NCBI GenBank assembly: GCA_903921365.1
Contig: CAIXPS010000316.1
Coordinates: 17,791 to 81,790 of the forward strand
Length of the DNA stretch: 64,000 nucleotides
Reading direction: 5' to 3'
Source of the DNA: an uncultured bacterium
GTDB taxonomy: Bacteria; Chloroflexota; Anaerolineae; J036; Brachytrichaceae
Positions 8,567-17,092 of this stretch are shown here, piece after piece. The translations under genes and the position numbers were made by a program. Every line of letters starts with the position of its first letter. The stretch's first letter is position 1. Under the pieces are notes generated by a model. The model was not told the DNA's origin and made no database searches. It worked only from the letters and a program-made list of their open reading frames with translations.

Positions 8567-9640
8567 ATGCCACAGGAAACCGTCGGATATGTTGAGCTTG
8601 AGTGGACGTGCGTCCATTGCGGGACAAAGAATGAAGGAACGCGACAGGTATGCATAAGCTGTCACGCGCCAATGGCGGATAGCGCGAAGTTCAACCAGTC
8701 CGGCAAGGGAGAATTAATCACTGATAAGGACCTGATTGCCAAAGCCGAAAAAGGCCCGGATGTGAACTGCCCATACTGCGGGACGCGCAACATAGCCGAG
8801 GCAACCAAGTGCGTCCATTGTGGCGGCGACCTGACGGATGCAGCCAAACGATCGAGTGGCGAAGTGCTTGGCGCGTTTCAGAGCGGCCCGCAACCGGACG
8901 TCAAGTGCCCCGCTTGCGGGACGATGAACCCGGCAGGGGCATCCAAATGCAACAAGTGTGGCAGCCCGCTTGGCGTAACCGCGCCTGTAAAACCGCAACC
9001 CGCTCTGCCCGCGAAGTCAAAGGGCATTGGCATCATCCCGATTGTGATCATCGGGCTGATCATCGTCGCGTGTCTTGCCTTCGTGGTGCTCAGCGCGCGA
9101 AGTTCATCTGCCGCCGGCAACGTTCAGTCAGTCAGTTGGCAACGGTCGATTGACGTGATGAAACAACAACCCGTTAATCACACAGACTGGAAGGACAATA
9201 TCCCTGCGGGCGCAAAAGTCGGGGCATGCACCCAGAAGGTGCGCAGCACACAGGACACGCCGGCGCAGAACGCCGTCAAAGTGTGCGGCACTGCCTACAC
9301 GGTCAACCAGGGCAACGGTGCAGGCAAGGTGGTGAAAGACTGCGTATACCAGGTCATGGCGGACTCCTGCGCGTATTCCACCCTCGAATGGGTGCGCGTC
9401 GATGCCGTCGTTGCCAAGGGCAGCGACCTCAACCCTGTCTGGCCTGATGTCGCGTCAAACGCCACACAACGACCGGGCTCGAAGGTAGAGACGTACACAG
9501 TGACCTTCCTGTCCAATGACAAAACCTACACTTATTCACCGAGCACGCAGCAGGAGTTCAGCCGATTTACCAATGGCAGCAAGTGGAAATTAACGATCAA
9601 CGGACTTAATGTTGTAACAAAGGTTGAGTCAGCGCCTTAA
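8567..9640 (+). CDS. Membrane protein with three N-terminal zinc ribbons and a C-terminal ectodomain
   Basis: 357 aa, not recognised as a named family. Three CxxC...CxxC zinc ribbons are seen: CVHCGTK...CISC near 15-32, CPYCGTRN...CVHC near 68-85, and CPACGTMN...CNKC near 109-126. A Pro/Lys linker and one membrane segment (about 153-176, IIPIVIIGLIIVACL) follow. The outer domain of about 180 residues has four Cys (near ACTQ, KVCG, DCVY, DSCAY) that could form disulfides. Ribbons should be cytoplasmic. Start supported by GGAGG 5 nt upstream. Monocistronic between the terminator at 8491 and a convergent SDR gene. Zinc-ribbon/TM proteins of this build are frequent in Chloroflexota; function unknown. 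Confidence 0.85.
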   Translation: MPQETVGYVELEWTCVHCGTKNEGTRQVCISCHAPMADSAKFNQSGKGELITDKDLIAKAEKGPDVNCPYCGTRNIAEATKCVHCGGDLTDAAKRSSGEVLGAFQSGPQPDVKCPACGTMNPAGASKCNKCGSPLGVTAPVKPQPALPAKSKGIGIIPIVIIGLIIVACLAFVVLSARSSSAAGNVQSVSWQRSIDVMKQQPVNHTDWKDNIPAGAKVGACTQKVRSTQDTPAQNAVKVCGTAYTVNQGNGAGKVVKDCVYQVMADSCAYSTLEWVRVDAVVAKGSDLNPVWPDVASNATQRPGSKVETYTVTFLSNDKTYTYSPSTQQEFSRFTNGSKWKLTINGLNVVTKVESAP

Positions 9641-9672
9641 GTTGCTCTGATGGGATTCAAGGCAACTTTCTT
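9639..9672 (+). terminator. Possible weak terminator between convergent genes
   Basis: Inverted repeat AAGTTGC (9639-9645) and GCAACTT (9662-9668) followed by a T-rich stretch TTTCTTC. The stem is only 7 bp, so this is tentative. It would serve the zinc-ribbon gene, whose stop it overlaps. Confidence 0.4.
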
Positions 9673-9675
9673 CAC

Positions 9676-10572
9676 CTATCGCATCACACGCGCGGCGATG
9701 GTGTTAAGAATGCCGGTGCGTCCGAGCTGCGCGATGAACTTATTCAACGCGCCTGGAACATAGATGACGTCGCCGCTCTCAAGCGCATCCAGGGAGCCAT
9801 TGACGACTTGATCCGCGTTCATCCAGAGGACTTCCGGCAGGCCATTCTTCCGAAAGTTCTCAAGCTTGCTGTGAAATTCGGTGTGCGTGAACCCGGGGCA
9901 TAACGCCTGGACGCGCACACCACTTCCGATCAGTTCGCTATGCAGTGCTGTTGTGAACACGTTCAGGTAAGCCTTGGTTGCGGAATAGTTGACATTGCGC
10001 GGCAATGTGAAGAAAGCGGCCACGGAGGAAACGTTGATGATCGCGCCATGGTGACGCGCCAGCATCCCGGGCAGCGCCGCGTGGGTCAGCCACATCGATG
10101 CCGTCGCGTGCAGGGTCACCATATCGATCTGTTTATCCACGTCGCTATTCGCAAAGCGCTCAGTCACGCCAAAACCGGCGTTGTTGATCAGCACTTCCAG
10201 GTTGTCGAGCACCTCTAGTCGCGCCGCAACCCGTTCAAGGTCAGCAGTTTTGGTCAGGTCGGCGGCAATCACCTCGACCGAAACGCCATGTTTGTCCTGA
10301 AGCTCCTGCGCCACCGACCTCAGGCGCTCCTCGCGCCGCGCCACGAGGATAAGATCGTGTTTGCGTGCCGCCAGCTTCTGCGCAAAACACAGTCCGATAC
10401 CACTCGAAGCGCCAGTTACACACGCGACATTCGACTGGCCGGCATTTCCCGACCACTCCCACGCGCCACGCGCGCGCCGTTTCTGCGATTGGCCAATTGC
10501 CAGTGCAAGCGCGATACCCGCCAGCCCGACGCCCAGCCACAACCCATCTCTATTGCGTGTTGTCATACCCAT
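9676..10572 (-). CDS. Short-chain dehydrogenase/reductase with N-terminal membrane anchor
   Basis: 298 aa classical SDR. An N-terminal hydrophobic segment (about 11-26, LWLGVGLAGIALALAI) precedes the Rossmann domain. Cofactor loop TGASSGIG, the NNAG motif, the catalytic Ser in NVSSVAAF and the YxxxK pair in YSATK are all present. Such membrane-anchored SDRs often act on lipids or ketoacyl substrates, but the substrate is not predictable here. No Shine-Dalgarno is visible; instead TATACT lies 6 nt before the ATG, so the mRNA may be leaderless. It lies 16 nt downstream of the lipase-like gene on the same strand. Confidence 0.9.
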   Translation of the reverse strand: MGMTTRNRDGLWLGVGLAGIALALAIGQSQKRRARGAWEWSGNAGQSNVACVTGASSGIGLCFAQKLAARKHDLILVARREERLRSVAQELQDKHGVSVEVIAADLTKTADLERVAARLEVLDNLEVLINNAGFGVTERFANSDVDKQIDMVTLHATASMWLTHAALPGMLARHHGAIINVSSVAAFFTLPRNVNYSATKAYLNVFTTALHSELIGSGVRVQALCPGFTHTEFHSKLENFRKNGLPEVLWMNADQVVNGSLDALESGDVIYVPGALNKFIAQLGRTGILNTIAARVMR

Positions 10573-10588
10573 ATGTCAAGTATAGCTT

Positions 10589-11416
10589 TCAATGAAGTTC
10601 AAGCCAGCCCGCGATATCATCAAACGCCTTCTGCTGGTCGAGGTCGTTGTGAACCTCATGGAACGAACCATCATACGCGATGTATTGTTTATCGCCATCT
10701 GGAACGTTACGGAAGAACTGCTGGCCTCCGGCAGGGTTAACCAGACGATCCATACTGCCTTGGAAAAGCAATAACGGGAGATGCAGACCGCCGGCATGCG
10801 CCTGCACCCATTCCTGCGCCGCTGCCATCTCGGTGCCCAGACGCGCACTGGCCGTGTCGTGAACCGTTGGGTCAGCCGTGTAGGCGCTCACCACCGCCGG
10901 ATCGCGTGAGATCATCGTCGCGTCCAGTTGGGTTCTGATCGAAAACGTGGGACTCACTCGCGACATGATCCGGCTGAGCGCCAGCAGCACGGGCGAGATA
11001 GCCACTTGGCCCAATGCCGGCGCGGACGAGATCACGCCGCGAAGCGCCACGGGATCATGCAACGCATAATCCAGCACGATCAGCCCGCCAAGGCTATGAC
11101 CGTATAAGAACATCGGCGTGTGAGGATCAGAGCGCGCAATCATACGCAGGAACGCATCCACATCCAGACGGTATTCCGACCAGTTCATCACGTGCCCACG
11201 CCTGCCGGGCGAGCGCCCATGTCCACGCAGATCAAAGCTGTGCACCGCATAACCACGCGGGACAAAGCAATTCACAAGATTCATGTAGCGACCACTGTGC
11301 TCTCCAAACCCATGCACAATGGCCAGGATTGCTTTCGGCGGCGTATCCGGCGTCCACGACTGGCAATACAACTTTAAACCATGGTGACCTTCAAACCAGC
11401 TCTCATTATGTTGCAT
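10589..11416 (-). CDS. Alpha/beta hydrolase, monoacylglycerol lipase/lysophospholipase-like
   Basis: 275 aa serine hydrolase. Oxyanion loop VHGFGEHSGRY, nucleophile elbow LYGHSLGGLI, an Asp in QGSMDRLVNP and a His in GSFHEVHND form the expected triad. The HGFGEHSGRY and DLRGHGRSPGRRGH segments are typical of the PldB/monoglyceride lipase group, which cleaves monoacylglycerols or lysophospholipids. AAGGA lies upstream of the ATG. Located between an APH-like kinase and a membrane-anchored SDR on the same strand; lipid metabolism is plausible but inferred. Confidence 0.88.
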   Translation of the reverse strand: MQHNESWFEGHHGLKLYCQSWTPDTPPKAILAIVHGFGEHSGRYMNLVNCFVPRGYAVHSFDLRGHGRSPGRRGHVMNWSEYRLDVDAFLRMIARSDPHTPMFLYGHSLGGLIVLDYALHDPVALRGVISSAPALGQVAISPVLLALSRIMSRVSPTFSIRTQLDATMISRDPAVVSAYTADPTVHDTASARLGTEMAAAQEWVQAHAGGLHLPLLLFQGSMDRLVNPAGGQQFFRNVPDGDKQYIAYDGSFHEVHNDLDQQKAFDDIAGWLELH

Positions 11417-11448
11417 ATTGTGTCCTTGTTTCGCAAGCGGTTATGTGA

Positions 11449-12264
11449 TTATGCGCCTGCCGTTTCCTGTTCGGTCAACGCTTCCTCAATCAATCTGAGC
11501 AACCTGCCATGTTCGGCGGGAATTTCTTCGTTCAGGCGCGCCGCCATAGTAGGCAGTTGCCACGCATCGACATCGCGCCGCATGATCGAACCCGCATACA
11601 GATAGCGGTTGATATAGGACGCGTAGAACGTATCGCGCAAAAACGAGATTAACCAGCGACCGCGCACCCCCGACGGCGCGTCGCCCAGGCGCAAAATCAT
11701 AACCGTGCGCGCCACATCCGCAAGCGGATCGCCCTGAGCAGCCGTCATCCAATCGATAACGCGCGGCCCTCGCTCGGTCATGATGATATTGTCGGGGTGA
11801 AAATCGCCGTGGCACAGCGTCTGCCCCTCCGGCAAACCCGCTAATGCCTTCAGCGCCGCCTGTCTCAGCATGCCTGGCAATGGCGACGCCTGTTCGATGG
11901 ATCGTTGCAACCTGCTTTTGTGCGTGGACAACTGAGTGGTTGTGCACCGGTGTATCGCCGCGTGCAGATCAGCCATCAACCGGCCAAGCGCCGCGACCTT
12001 CCACGGTTTTGACTGTAGCAATCGGAGCATCGATATCCCGCAGAGGCGTTCGTATACGATGCCCGCGCGACCGTCGGCCTGAACCAGTTCAGGTTCCACA
12101 TGCGGCGCAGGCAGCCCGGCCTTCTCGACGATCTGCGCAATCTCCATCTCGTGTTGTGCCCAGGAGAGTGGGCAGTCGGCGTTGAACAGTTTGATCACCC
12201 TGTCATCGCCCCACGCATAAATGTCAGCAGTCCGACCGCGCCCGATGAGAGGGCCTTTATTCAT
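11449..12264 (-). CDS. Aminoglycoside phosphotransferase-family (APH/ChoK fold) kinase
   Basis: 271 aa protein of the APH/choline kinase fold. The catalytic loop reads LCHGDFHPDNIIM (catalytic Asp and metal-binding Asn) and the Mg-binding motif is VIDWMTAAQGDPLADVART. The N-terminal lobe has GRGRTADIYAW as glycine-rich loop and DRVIKLF with the ATP-binding Lys. Family members phosphorylate aminoglycosides, choline, homoserine, fructosamines or other small molecules; nothing here points to an antibiotic. GAGGG precedes the ATG. It starts 10 nt after the hydroxyacid dehydrogenase stop, so it is likely in one operon with that gene and the FGGY kinase. Confidence 0.88.
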   Translation of the reverse strand: MNKGPLIGRGRTADIYAWGDDRVIKLFNADCPLSWAQHEMEIAQIVEKAGLPAPHVEPELVQADGRAGIVYERLCGISMLRLLQSKPWKVAALGRLMADLHAAIHRCTTTQLSTHKSRLQRSIEQASPLPGMLRQAALKALAGLPEGQTLCHGDFHPDNIIMTERGPRVIDWMTAAQGDPLADVARTVMILRLGDAPSGVRGRWLISFLRDTFYASYINRYLYAGSIMRRDVDAWQLPTMAARLNEEIPAEHGRLLRLIEEALTEQETAGA

Positions 12265-12274
12265 ATGACCCTCA

Positions 12275-13285
12275 TTAGCTCATGTGTGCCAGAATTTCTG
12301 GCGTCAGTGGATACAAGGCTGACTCACGCGCAAAGAACCGACGCAGTTCCTCGACGGCCATATCGCCCAGATGGGTGCAATCCTCTATACATCCTGCAAT
12401 GTGCGGGACGACAACCACGTTTGGCAGACATCGCAACGGGCTATCGGACGCAGGCGGTTCCGGGTCGGTGACATCGAGGTAGGCGAAAAAGCGCCCCTTC
12501 GCCAGTTCAGCAATCAGCGCGGCCTCATCAAACAGATCGCCGCGCGCCGTGTTGATGATCAGCGCATCATCGCGCAACAACGCCAGCCTGGTCGCATCAA
12601 GCATGTGGCGCGTCTCATTAGTCGACGGCGCATGGAGGGTTAGGATGTCGGCGCGGCGCAAAAGATCGTCGATCTCCACCTTCTCAACCTCCAAAGCCGC
12701 CGCCTGCTCAGCAGTGATGTAAGGATCAAACAACAGAATATGAACGTGAAACGGTTGGAGGAAACGGATCAGATGCCGCCCTACCCGGCTGGCGCCGACG
12801 ATGCCAACGGTCTTATTCCTCAACTCGCGCGATGGGAAGTAGGCGCTTTCGCGCCAACCGCCGTCGCGCACGTGCAGCCCAAGCGGCCAGATGTGTTTCA
12901 TCCCAGTGATGATCAGCCCCAGCGCGGTGATGGCGACATCCTCGGCCAGCGCAGGCGCCGCACTTGTCACGCGCATCCCGCGATCCCACACACCCTGACT
13001 GATGAAGCGCTTGACGCTCGATCCCATATGCGCCATCATGCGCAGCCTGGGCGCAGCCGCAAGCACTTCTGCATCCAGTTGCGCCACACCCCAGCTTGTC
13101 AGGCATGCATCCGCGTCGGGCAGAAGTGCCAGTAAATCGGCATGCGTTGCAGGCTCGCCGCCCGTGTGTTCAACTACCCGGGCGAAACTGCTCAGCTTGT
13201 CTAATGTCTGCGCGCTCAACATGCGACGGTAATGATTGCGACCGATCAGGACTGCGACGGTTGGCATTGTGTCACGATGGTTCAC
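12275..13285 (-). CDS. D-2-hydroxyacid dehydrogenase (phosphoglycerate dehydrogenase-like)
   Basis: 336 aa NAD-dependent D-2-hydroxyacid dehydrogenase. The cofactor loop reads VGIVGASRVGRHL, a variant of the usual GxGxxG with Ser in place of the second Gly. The catalytic Arg is in INTARGDLFDE, the Glu in DVTDPEPP and the His in VVPHIAGC. The GTG at 13285 has AGAGG about 8 nt upstream; an alternative ATG is at 13267 (MPTVAVLIG). It follows the FGGY kinase by 18 nt and could oxidise or reduce a sugar-derived acid from the same pathway. Substrate not assignable. Confidence 0.88.
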   Translation of the reverse strand: MNHRDTMPTVAVLIGRNHYRRMLSAQTLDKLSSFARVVEHTGGEPATHADLLALLPDADACLTSWGVAQLDAEVLAAAPRLRMMAHMGSSVKRFISQGVWDRGMRVTSAAPALAEDVAITALGLIITGMKHIWPLGLHVRDGGWRESAYFPSRELRNKTVGIVGASRVGRHLIRFLQPFHVHILLFDPYITAEQAAALEVEKVEIDDLLRRADILTLHAPSTNETRHMLDATRLALLRDDALIINTARGDLFDEAALIAELAKGRFFAYLDVTDPEPPASDSPLRCLPNVVVVPHIAGCIEDCTHLGDMAVEELRRFFARESALYPLTPEILAHMS

Positions 13286-13303
13286 TGTGTAGTACCTCTG
13301 TCT

Positions 13304-14785
13304 TCATGCGCCAACGACCTTACGGTAGGCGTTGAATCGCTCTGCATAGATGGCTTGACGGGCGGGGTCCGGATTATACGCAAGCGCAGGCTGGGTGAAA
13401 CAGCGCTGTGCATCGACAGCATTGCTGAATGCCTTGACGCCAAGGCTTGCCAGGATAGCAGCGCCGACCGCCGGTAAATGAGCGCTGGGTGTGATGCGTA
13501 ACGGCAGACCCACTACATCTGCGACGATTCTCGGCCAGATCGAACTGCGCGTCGCGCCGCCGAACATCCATAATGCGTCAGTGCGCAAACCGCCCTGCCC
13601 GATATTGTCGAGTGCAAGCCGCAGCTCAAATGCCGCGCTCTCGAGGACAGCGCGCGCCATATGGGCTCGCCCGTGACCCAGGTGCAGGTTGACAAAACCG
13701 CCGCGCTGCATCCCTGCCGGCGCGACGTGCCCGCCCGACATCGGAATGAAGAGCAATCCATCGCTCCCTGCGCGCGTCTGACCCAATTCGGCATCCAGCG
13801 AGCGGTATCGTCCCATCCGATCTGGCAACTCGCCCCAGCACTGGTTGACCAGCCACTCCAGCGACGCTCCCAACCCGCCAAGCGATTGTGAGATCGTCCA
13901 CCGGCCCGGCAGGGCGTGATAGTTCAGGTCGAGCGCATCGGGCACAGCAACGACATCCGGTTGTGTCACAACGCCTGTGATCACCCATGACGTGCCGCAT
14001 GCCAGTAGTATCTGGCCGGGTTGCGTCACCCCCAGCGCCAGCGCAGTGCAGCTTTGGTCGTGACCGCCGCTGATGACAGGCAACCCTGCCGGCAACCTGG
14101 TCGCCTCGCGGGTTTCCGGGGTGATTGGACCGATCACGGTTCCACCCTCGAATATGGGCGAAAACTGCTCCGGACGCGCGCCAACCATCGCACACAACTC
14201 CGGGCTCCACGCGGGCGTCGCCGCCTGCATCAATTGCGTCACACCACCGTTGGAAGGATTGGCGGCAAACTGTCCCGTTAGCTTAAAGACGATGTAGTCA
14301 TTCATGCACAGCCAACGTCGCGCGGCGCCGAATACCGTCGGGTTATGTTCGCGCAACCACGCGATTGTCGCGAGCGGCAAGCCGGGATGAATGTGCCATC
14401 CACTGATGGCTCGCACACGTTCCTGGGCGCCGGCGGCAACCCACGCGTTCACAAGCGCCTCTGTTCGCCCATCCATCCACGTGATGCACGAATATACGGG
14501 AGCGCCATCGGCGTCAGCGGGAACGAGCGACCCGCTTTGACTGGCGACCGCCATGCCCACGGGCCGGATGGTTGAACCTGCCTCACCCGCTATGGCGCAG
14601 AGGATATCGAGGACTGCGCGCCAGACTTGCTGCGGATCCTGCTCGCACCACCCTGGCTGAGGGGAGGTGATGCCGTAGGTGGACTCCGCGCTGGCGAGTT
14701 CCTGACCGGTCAGCGCAAATAGCGCTGCCTTTGCACTGGTTGTTCCGATGTCCAGACCGATGATTGCGTCTTGCACAAAGTCCAT
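13304..14785 (-). CDS. FGGY-family carbohydrate kinase (xylulokinase-like)
   Basis: 493 aa ATP-dependent sugar kinase of the FGGY family. The N-terminal phosphate-1 motif is GLDIGTTSAKAALF, the substrate-pocket region includes TWMDGRTEAL, the GGHDQSCTALALG segment contains the catalytic Asp, and the C-terminal ATP motif is ALWMFGGATRSSIWP. Length and order fit xylulokinase/ribulokinase-like enzymes; the exact pentose or hexose cannot be read from the sequence. First gene of the 14.8-9.7 kb minus-strand cluster and divergent from the GT-C-like gene, with only 31 bp between the two start codons. Confidence 0.9.
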   Translation of the reverse strand: MDFVQDAIIGLDIGTTSAKAALFALTGQELASAESTYGITSPQPGWCEQDPQQVWRAVLDILCAIAGEAGSTIRPVGMAVASQSGSLVPADADGAPVYSCITWMDGRTEALVNAWVAAGAQERVRAISGWHIHPGLPLATIAWLREHNPTVFGAARRWLCMNDYIVFKLTGQFAANPSNGGVTQLMQAATPAWSPELCAMVGARPEQFSPIFEGGTVIGPITPETREATRLPAGLPVISGGHDQSCTALALGVTQPGQILLACGTSWVITGVVTQPDVVAVPDALDLNYHALPGRWTISQSLGGLGASLEWLVNQCWGELPDRMGRYRSLDAELGQTRAGSDGLLFIPMSGGHVAPAGMQRGGFVNLHLGHGRAHMARAVLESAAFELRLALDNIGQGGLRTDALWMFGGATRSSIWPRIVADVVGLPLRITPSAHLPAVGAAILASLGVKAFSNAVDAQRCFTQPALAYNPDPARQAIYAERFNAYRKVVGA

Positions 14786-14803
14786 TTTACCGTCACATTA
14801 CAT

Positions 14804-14809
14804 TAGAAT
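14804..14809 (+). promoter_or_regulatory. -10 hexamer directly before a leaderless start
   Basis: TAGAAT ends 7 nt before the ATG at 14817 and there is no Shine-Dalgarno between them, so transcription would begin at or next to the start codon. No good -35 is visible. The same arrangement occurs at several other genes in the window. Confidence 0.5.
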
Positions 14810-14816
14810 ATCGGCG

Positions 14817-17027
14817 ATGTCAGTCACGCGCCAACACCGCTCTCTTTGGGATAACATCCGGTCACCTGTGCAGATAGCGATATTATCTCCATACACCGCA
14901 TGGGGCATTGTCGTCGTCTTCATCGTGCTCGGAATCATGGTCAGCCTGAAGACGCCGCTCTACCAGGGCTCAGATGAGGGCTGGCACTACGCGTACGTCG
15001 AACACTACGCCCTGGGCCGCCCGCTGCCCGATTATACAAAACACTTCACGACCGGCGACCCGGCCGCTCCCTACTGGCAGACTCACGAAGCATCACAGCC
15101 GCCTTTGTATTACATCATGATGGGCAGAATTGCGGCGATTGTCCCGCGCGGCGACCTGATGCAGGAGCAGGTGCTCGGTCAGGATGCCGCAAACGGCATG
15201 TATGGCAACTTCCTGCCTGCCGATGACGGGTCGCTTGGCAGTGGGTTTGCATTGGCAGGTCACCTCGTGCGTTTTGCCACAGTGCTGTTTGGCGCGGGTC
15301 TGGTGATCTGCAGTTACTACATCGCGCGCATGATCACAGGCCGGCCTGAAGTAGCGCTGTTGACCACTGCGCTGGTTGCGTTCAACCCGCACAACCTGAT
15401 GCTCAGCGGAGCCATCTCGAACGATATTCCTGTAGCGTGCATGGCCGCGCTGACTCTACTGGTCGCAACGCGCATCGTGACCACCGCGAAAGAACCAAGG
15501 CCGTTCCTCGGCGTCCTGCTCGGAGTTCTGGCCGGACTCACGTTGCTGACGAAATACAGCGGCGGCGCCGTCGCCATTGCCGCGCCTATCGCAATCCTGT
15601 GCCGGGCGTGGCGTTCTCGCTACTCATTCAAATGGATTGCACTACTGGGCGCGGCGTTCGCGGCAGGCGCGCTTCTCACAACCGGGGCGTACTTCGCGCA
15701 CAACTGGTTGATGTATGGCGACTTTCTGGCATGGAACGAAGTCAACAAGCTGATGCCGCCGATGGCGCAACCACGCGCGATCCAGGCGATGCTGGATGCA
15801 GTCCCCTTCATCCTGTCCAACTTCTTCTCCCACCCCGGGTACATGCTTCCCATCCCAGACCGGTACAACCGCGTCATGCTTTATTTGTTCATCGCCGGGA
15901 TGGCAGGCGCGATCTGGTTGCTGGCGCGGCGCAAACTGAGCCTGGCTATCCTCCCGTTACTGCTTGCGCTCGCGATAAATACAGGCACGTTCATCTTGTG
16001 GCTGCGCACGCACGCCGACACCGAAAATATGCGCTTCTTTACGCCGACGCTGATCCCGATCACGCTGCTCGTCGCCGCCGGCCTGCTCGTGTTCATCCCA
16101 CAGAAGATACAGCGCGGACTGATCGCGGTGGTCGTCATCGGTTATGGCGTATTCACAGCCCTGACGTTATACGACGCGCTCAACGTGATGTATGCCTATC
16201 CTCACTACCTGACCGACAGCGAGGCCCAGACCATCCTGCAACGACCAGCGAGCGGGCAGGTCGCGTTTGACAATGGCATCCAGATGCTGGACGTGCAACT
16301 GGCAAATCGCCGGGTGGACAGCGGAACGCCTGTCGAGATTACCATCGTATGGCGCACAACGGTTCCACTCACCCGCACGGCGCAACTGATGCTCGATCTC
16401 CGCCGGGAAGATGGCACAACCGCCGCCTACCTGAACACGGCCAATGCGGTGCGATATGCTTATCTCACGCGCGCATGGCAGGTGGGGCGTCCGGTGCGCG
16501 AGACCTACCAGATCACGGTGGATACGGACAAAAGCCAGTTGCTGCAGATACTGGCGGGGTGGAACCTTGCCGGCGGCGGGGCGATTCACCTTGCGGGCAG
16601 CCCGGCGGTCAGCGTCGAGATCGGGCGCGTGAAGGTGCGCGCCCCACAATCAACCCTTCCACCCCCTGCCTTAACACCGCCTGTCGCGCAGTTCGTGAAC
16701 TTCGCGGACCTCATGGCTGCTCGCATTGATGGCGACGGGATTATCCTGTCATGGCGCGCTACCAGCCAACCTGACAAAAACTACAAAGTCTTCGTCCATG
16801 GGCTCGATGCGAATGGCAAGACGATTACTCAGAACGACGTGCTATTTGACTATTCCGCCGCTTACTGGGATAAGGGTGACACCTTCGAACAGCGCATCCC
16901 ACTGGCAGGGCAAGCAGATGCAACGTCGGTAGTTATCGGCGTGTACGACCCCGACACCGGCCAGCGTATCCACGCGCTCAAACCCGACGGAACCGCGTGG
17001 CCCGACGACAGCGCAACGGTGCGATAA
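14817..17027 (+). CDS. GT-C-fold membrane protein (PMT/DUF2142-like) with C-terminal beta domain
   Basis: 736 aa. Around ten or more membrane helices occupy residues 35-470. The first outer loop has SDEGWHYAYVEHYALGRPLP, an acidic motif at the place where GT-C glycosyltransferases hold their catalytic Asp. A soluble extracellular tail of about 280 residues follows, rich in beta strands. Family members transfer sugars from polyprenyl-phosphate donors to lipids, glycans or proteins. The ATG at 14817 is preferred to an upstream in-frame start at 14748, which lies inside the divergent kinase gene. Isolated gene, ended by a hairpin at 17036. Donor and acceptor unknown. Confidence 0.8.
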   Translation: MSVTRQHRSLWDNIRSPVQIAILSPYTAWGIVVVFIVLGIMVSLKTPLYQGSDEGWHYAYVEHYALGRPLPDYTKHFTTGDPAAPYWQTHEASQPPLYYIMMGRIAAIVPRGDLMQEQVLGQDAANGMYGNFLPADDGSLGSGFALAGHLVRFATVLFGAGLVICSYYIARMITGRPEVALLTTALVAFNPHNLMLSGAISNDIPVACMAALTLLVATRIVTTAKEPRPFLGVLLGVLAGLTLLTKYSGGAVAIAAPIAILCRAWRSRYSFKWIALLGAAFAAGALLTTGAYFAHNWLMYGDFLAWNEVNKLMPPMAQPRAIQAMLDAVPFILSNFFSHPGYMLPIPDRYNRVMLYLFIAGMAGAIWLLARRKLSLAILPLLLALAINTGTFILWLRTHADTENMRFFTPTLIPITLLVAAGLLVFIPQKIQRGLIAVVVIGYGVFTALTLYDALNVMYAYPHYLTDSEAQTILQRPASGQVAFDNGIQMLDVQLANRRVDSGTPVEITIVWRTTVPLTRTAQLMLDLRREDGTTAAYLNTANAVRYAYLTRAWQVGRPVRETYQITVDTDKSQLLQILAGWNLAGGGAIHLAGSPAVSVEIGRVKVRAPQSTLPPPALTPPVAQFVNFADLMAARIDGDGIILSWRATSQPDKNYKVFVHGLDANGKTITQNDVLFDYSAAYWDKGDTFEQRIPLAGQADATSVVIGVYDPDTGQRIHALKPDGTAWPDDSATVR

Positions 17028-17035
17028 CCGCCGAC

Positions 17036-17085
17036 GTGATCGAGTGAGGCAACGGGTGTCACCTCACTCGGTCACGCTTTGTGTT
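17036..17085. terminator. Terminator hairpin between convergent genes
   Basis: Arms at 17036-17049 (GTGATCGAGTGAGG) and 17062-17075 (CCTCACTCGGTCAC) pair over 14 bp with one wobble and a 12-nt loop, followed by GCTTTGTGTTT. It ends the GT-C gene. No A-tract on its left supports use by tryptophanase, whose stop is at 17093. Confidence 0.75.
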
Positions 17086-17092
17086 TAACGCA

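Noticed and set aside
11449..12264. Aminoglycoside resistance by the APH-fold kinase, together with the 16S methyltransferase
   Set aside because: The APH fold is shared with many metabolic kinases and the gene is 45 kb away beside sugar genes; nothing ties it to antibiotics.
14786..14816. Shared operator between the FGGY kinase and the GT-C gene
   Set aside because: Only 31 bp separate the start codons and no palindrome is visible there.
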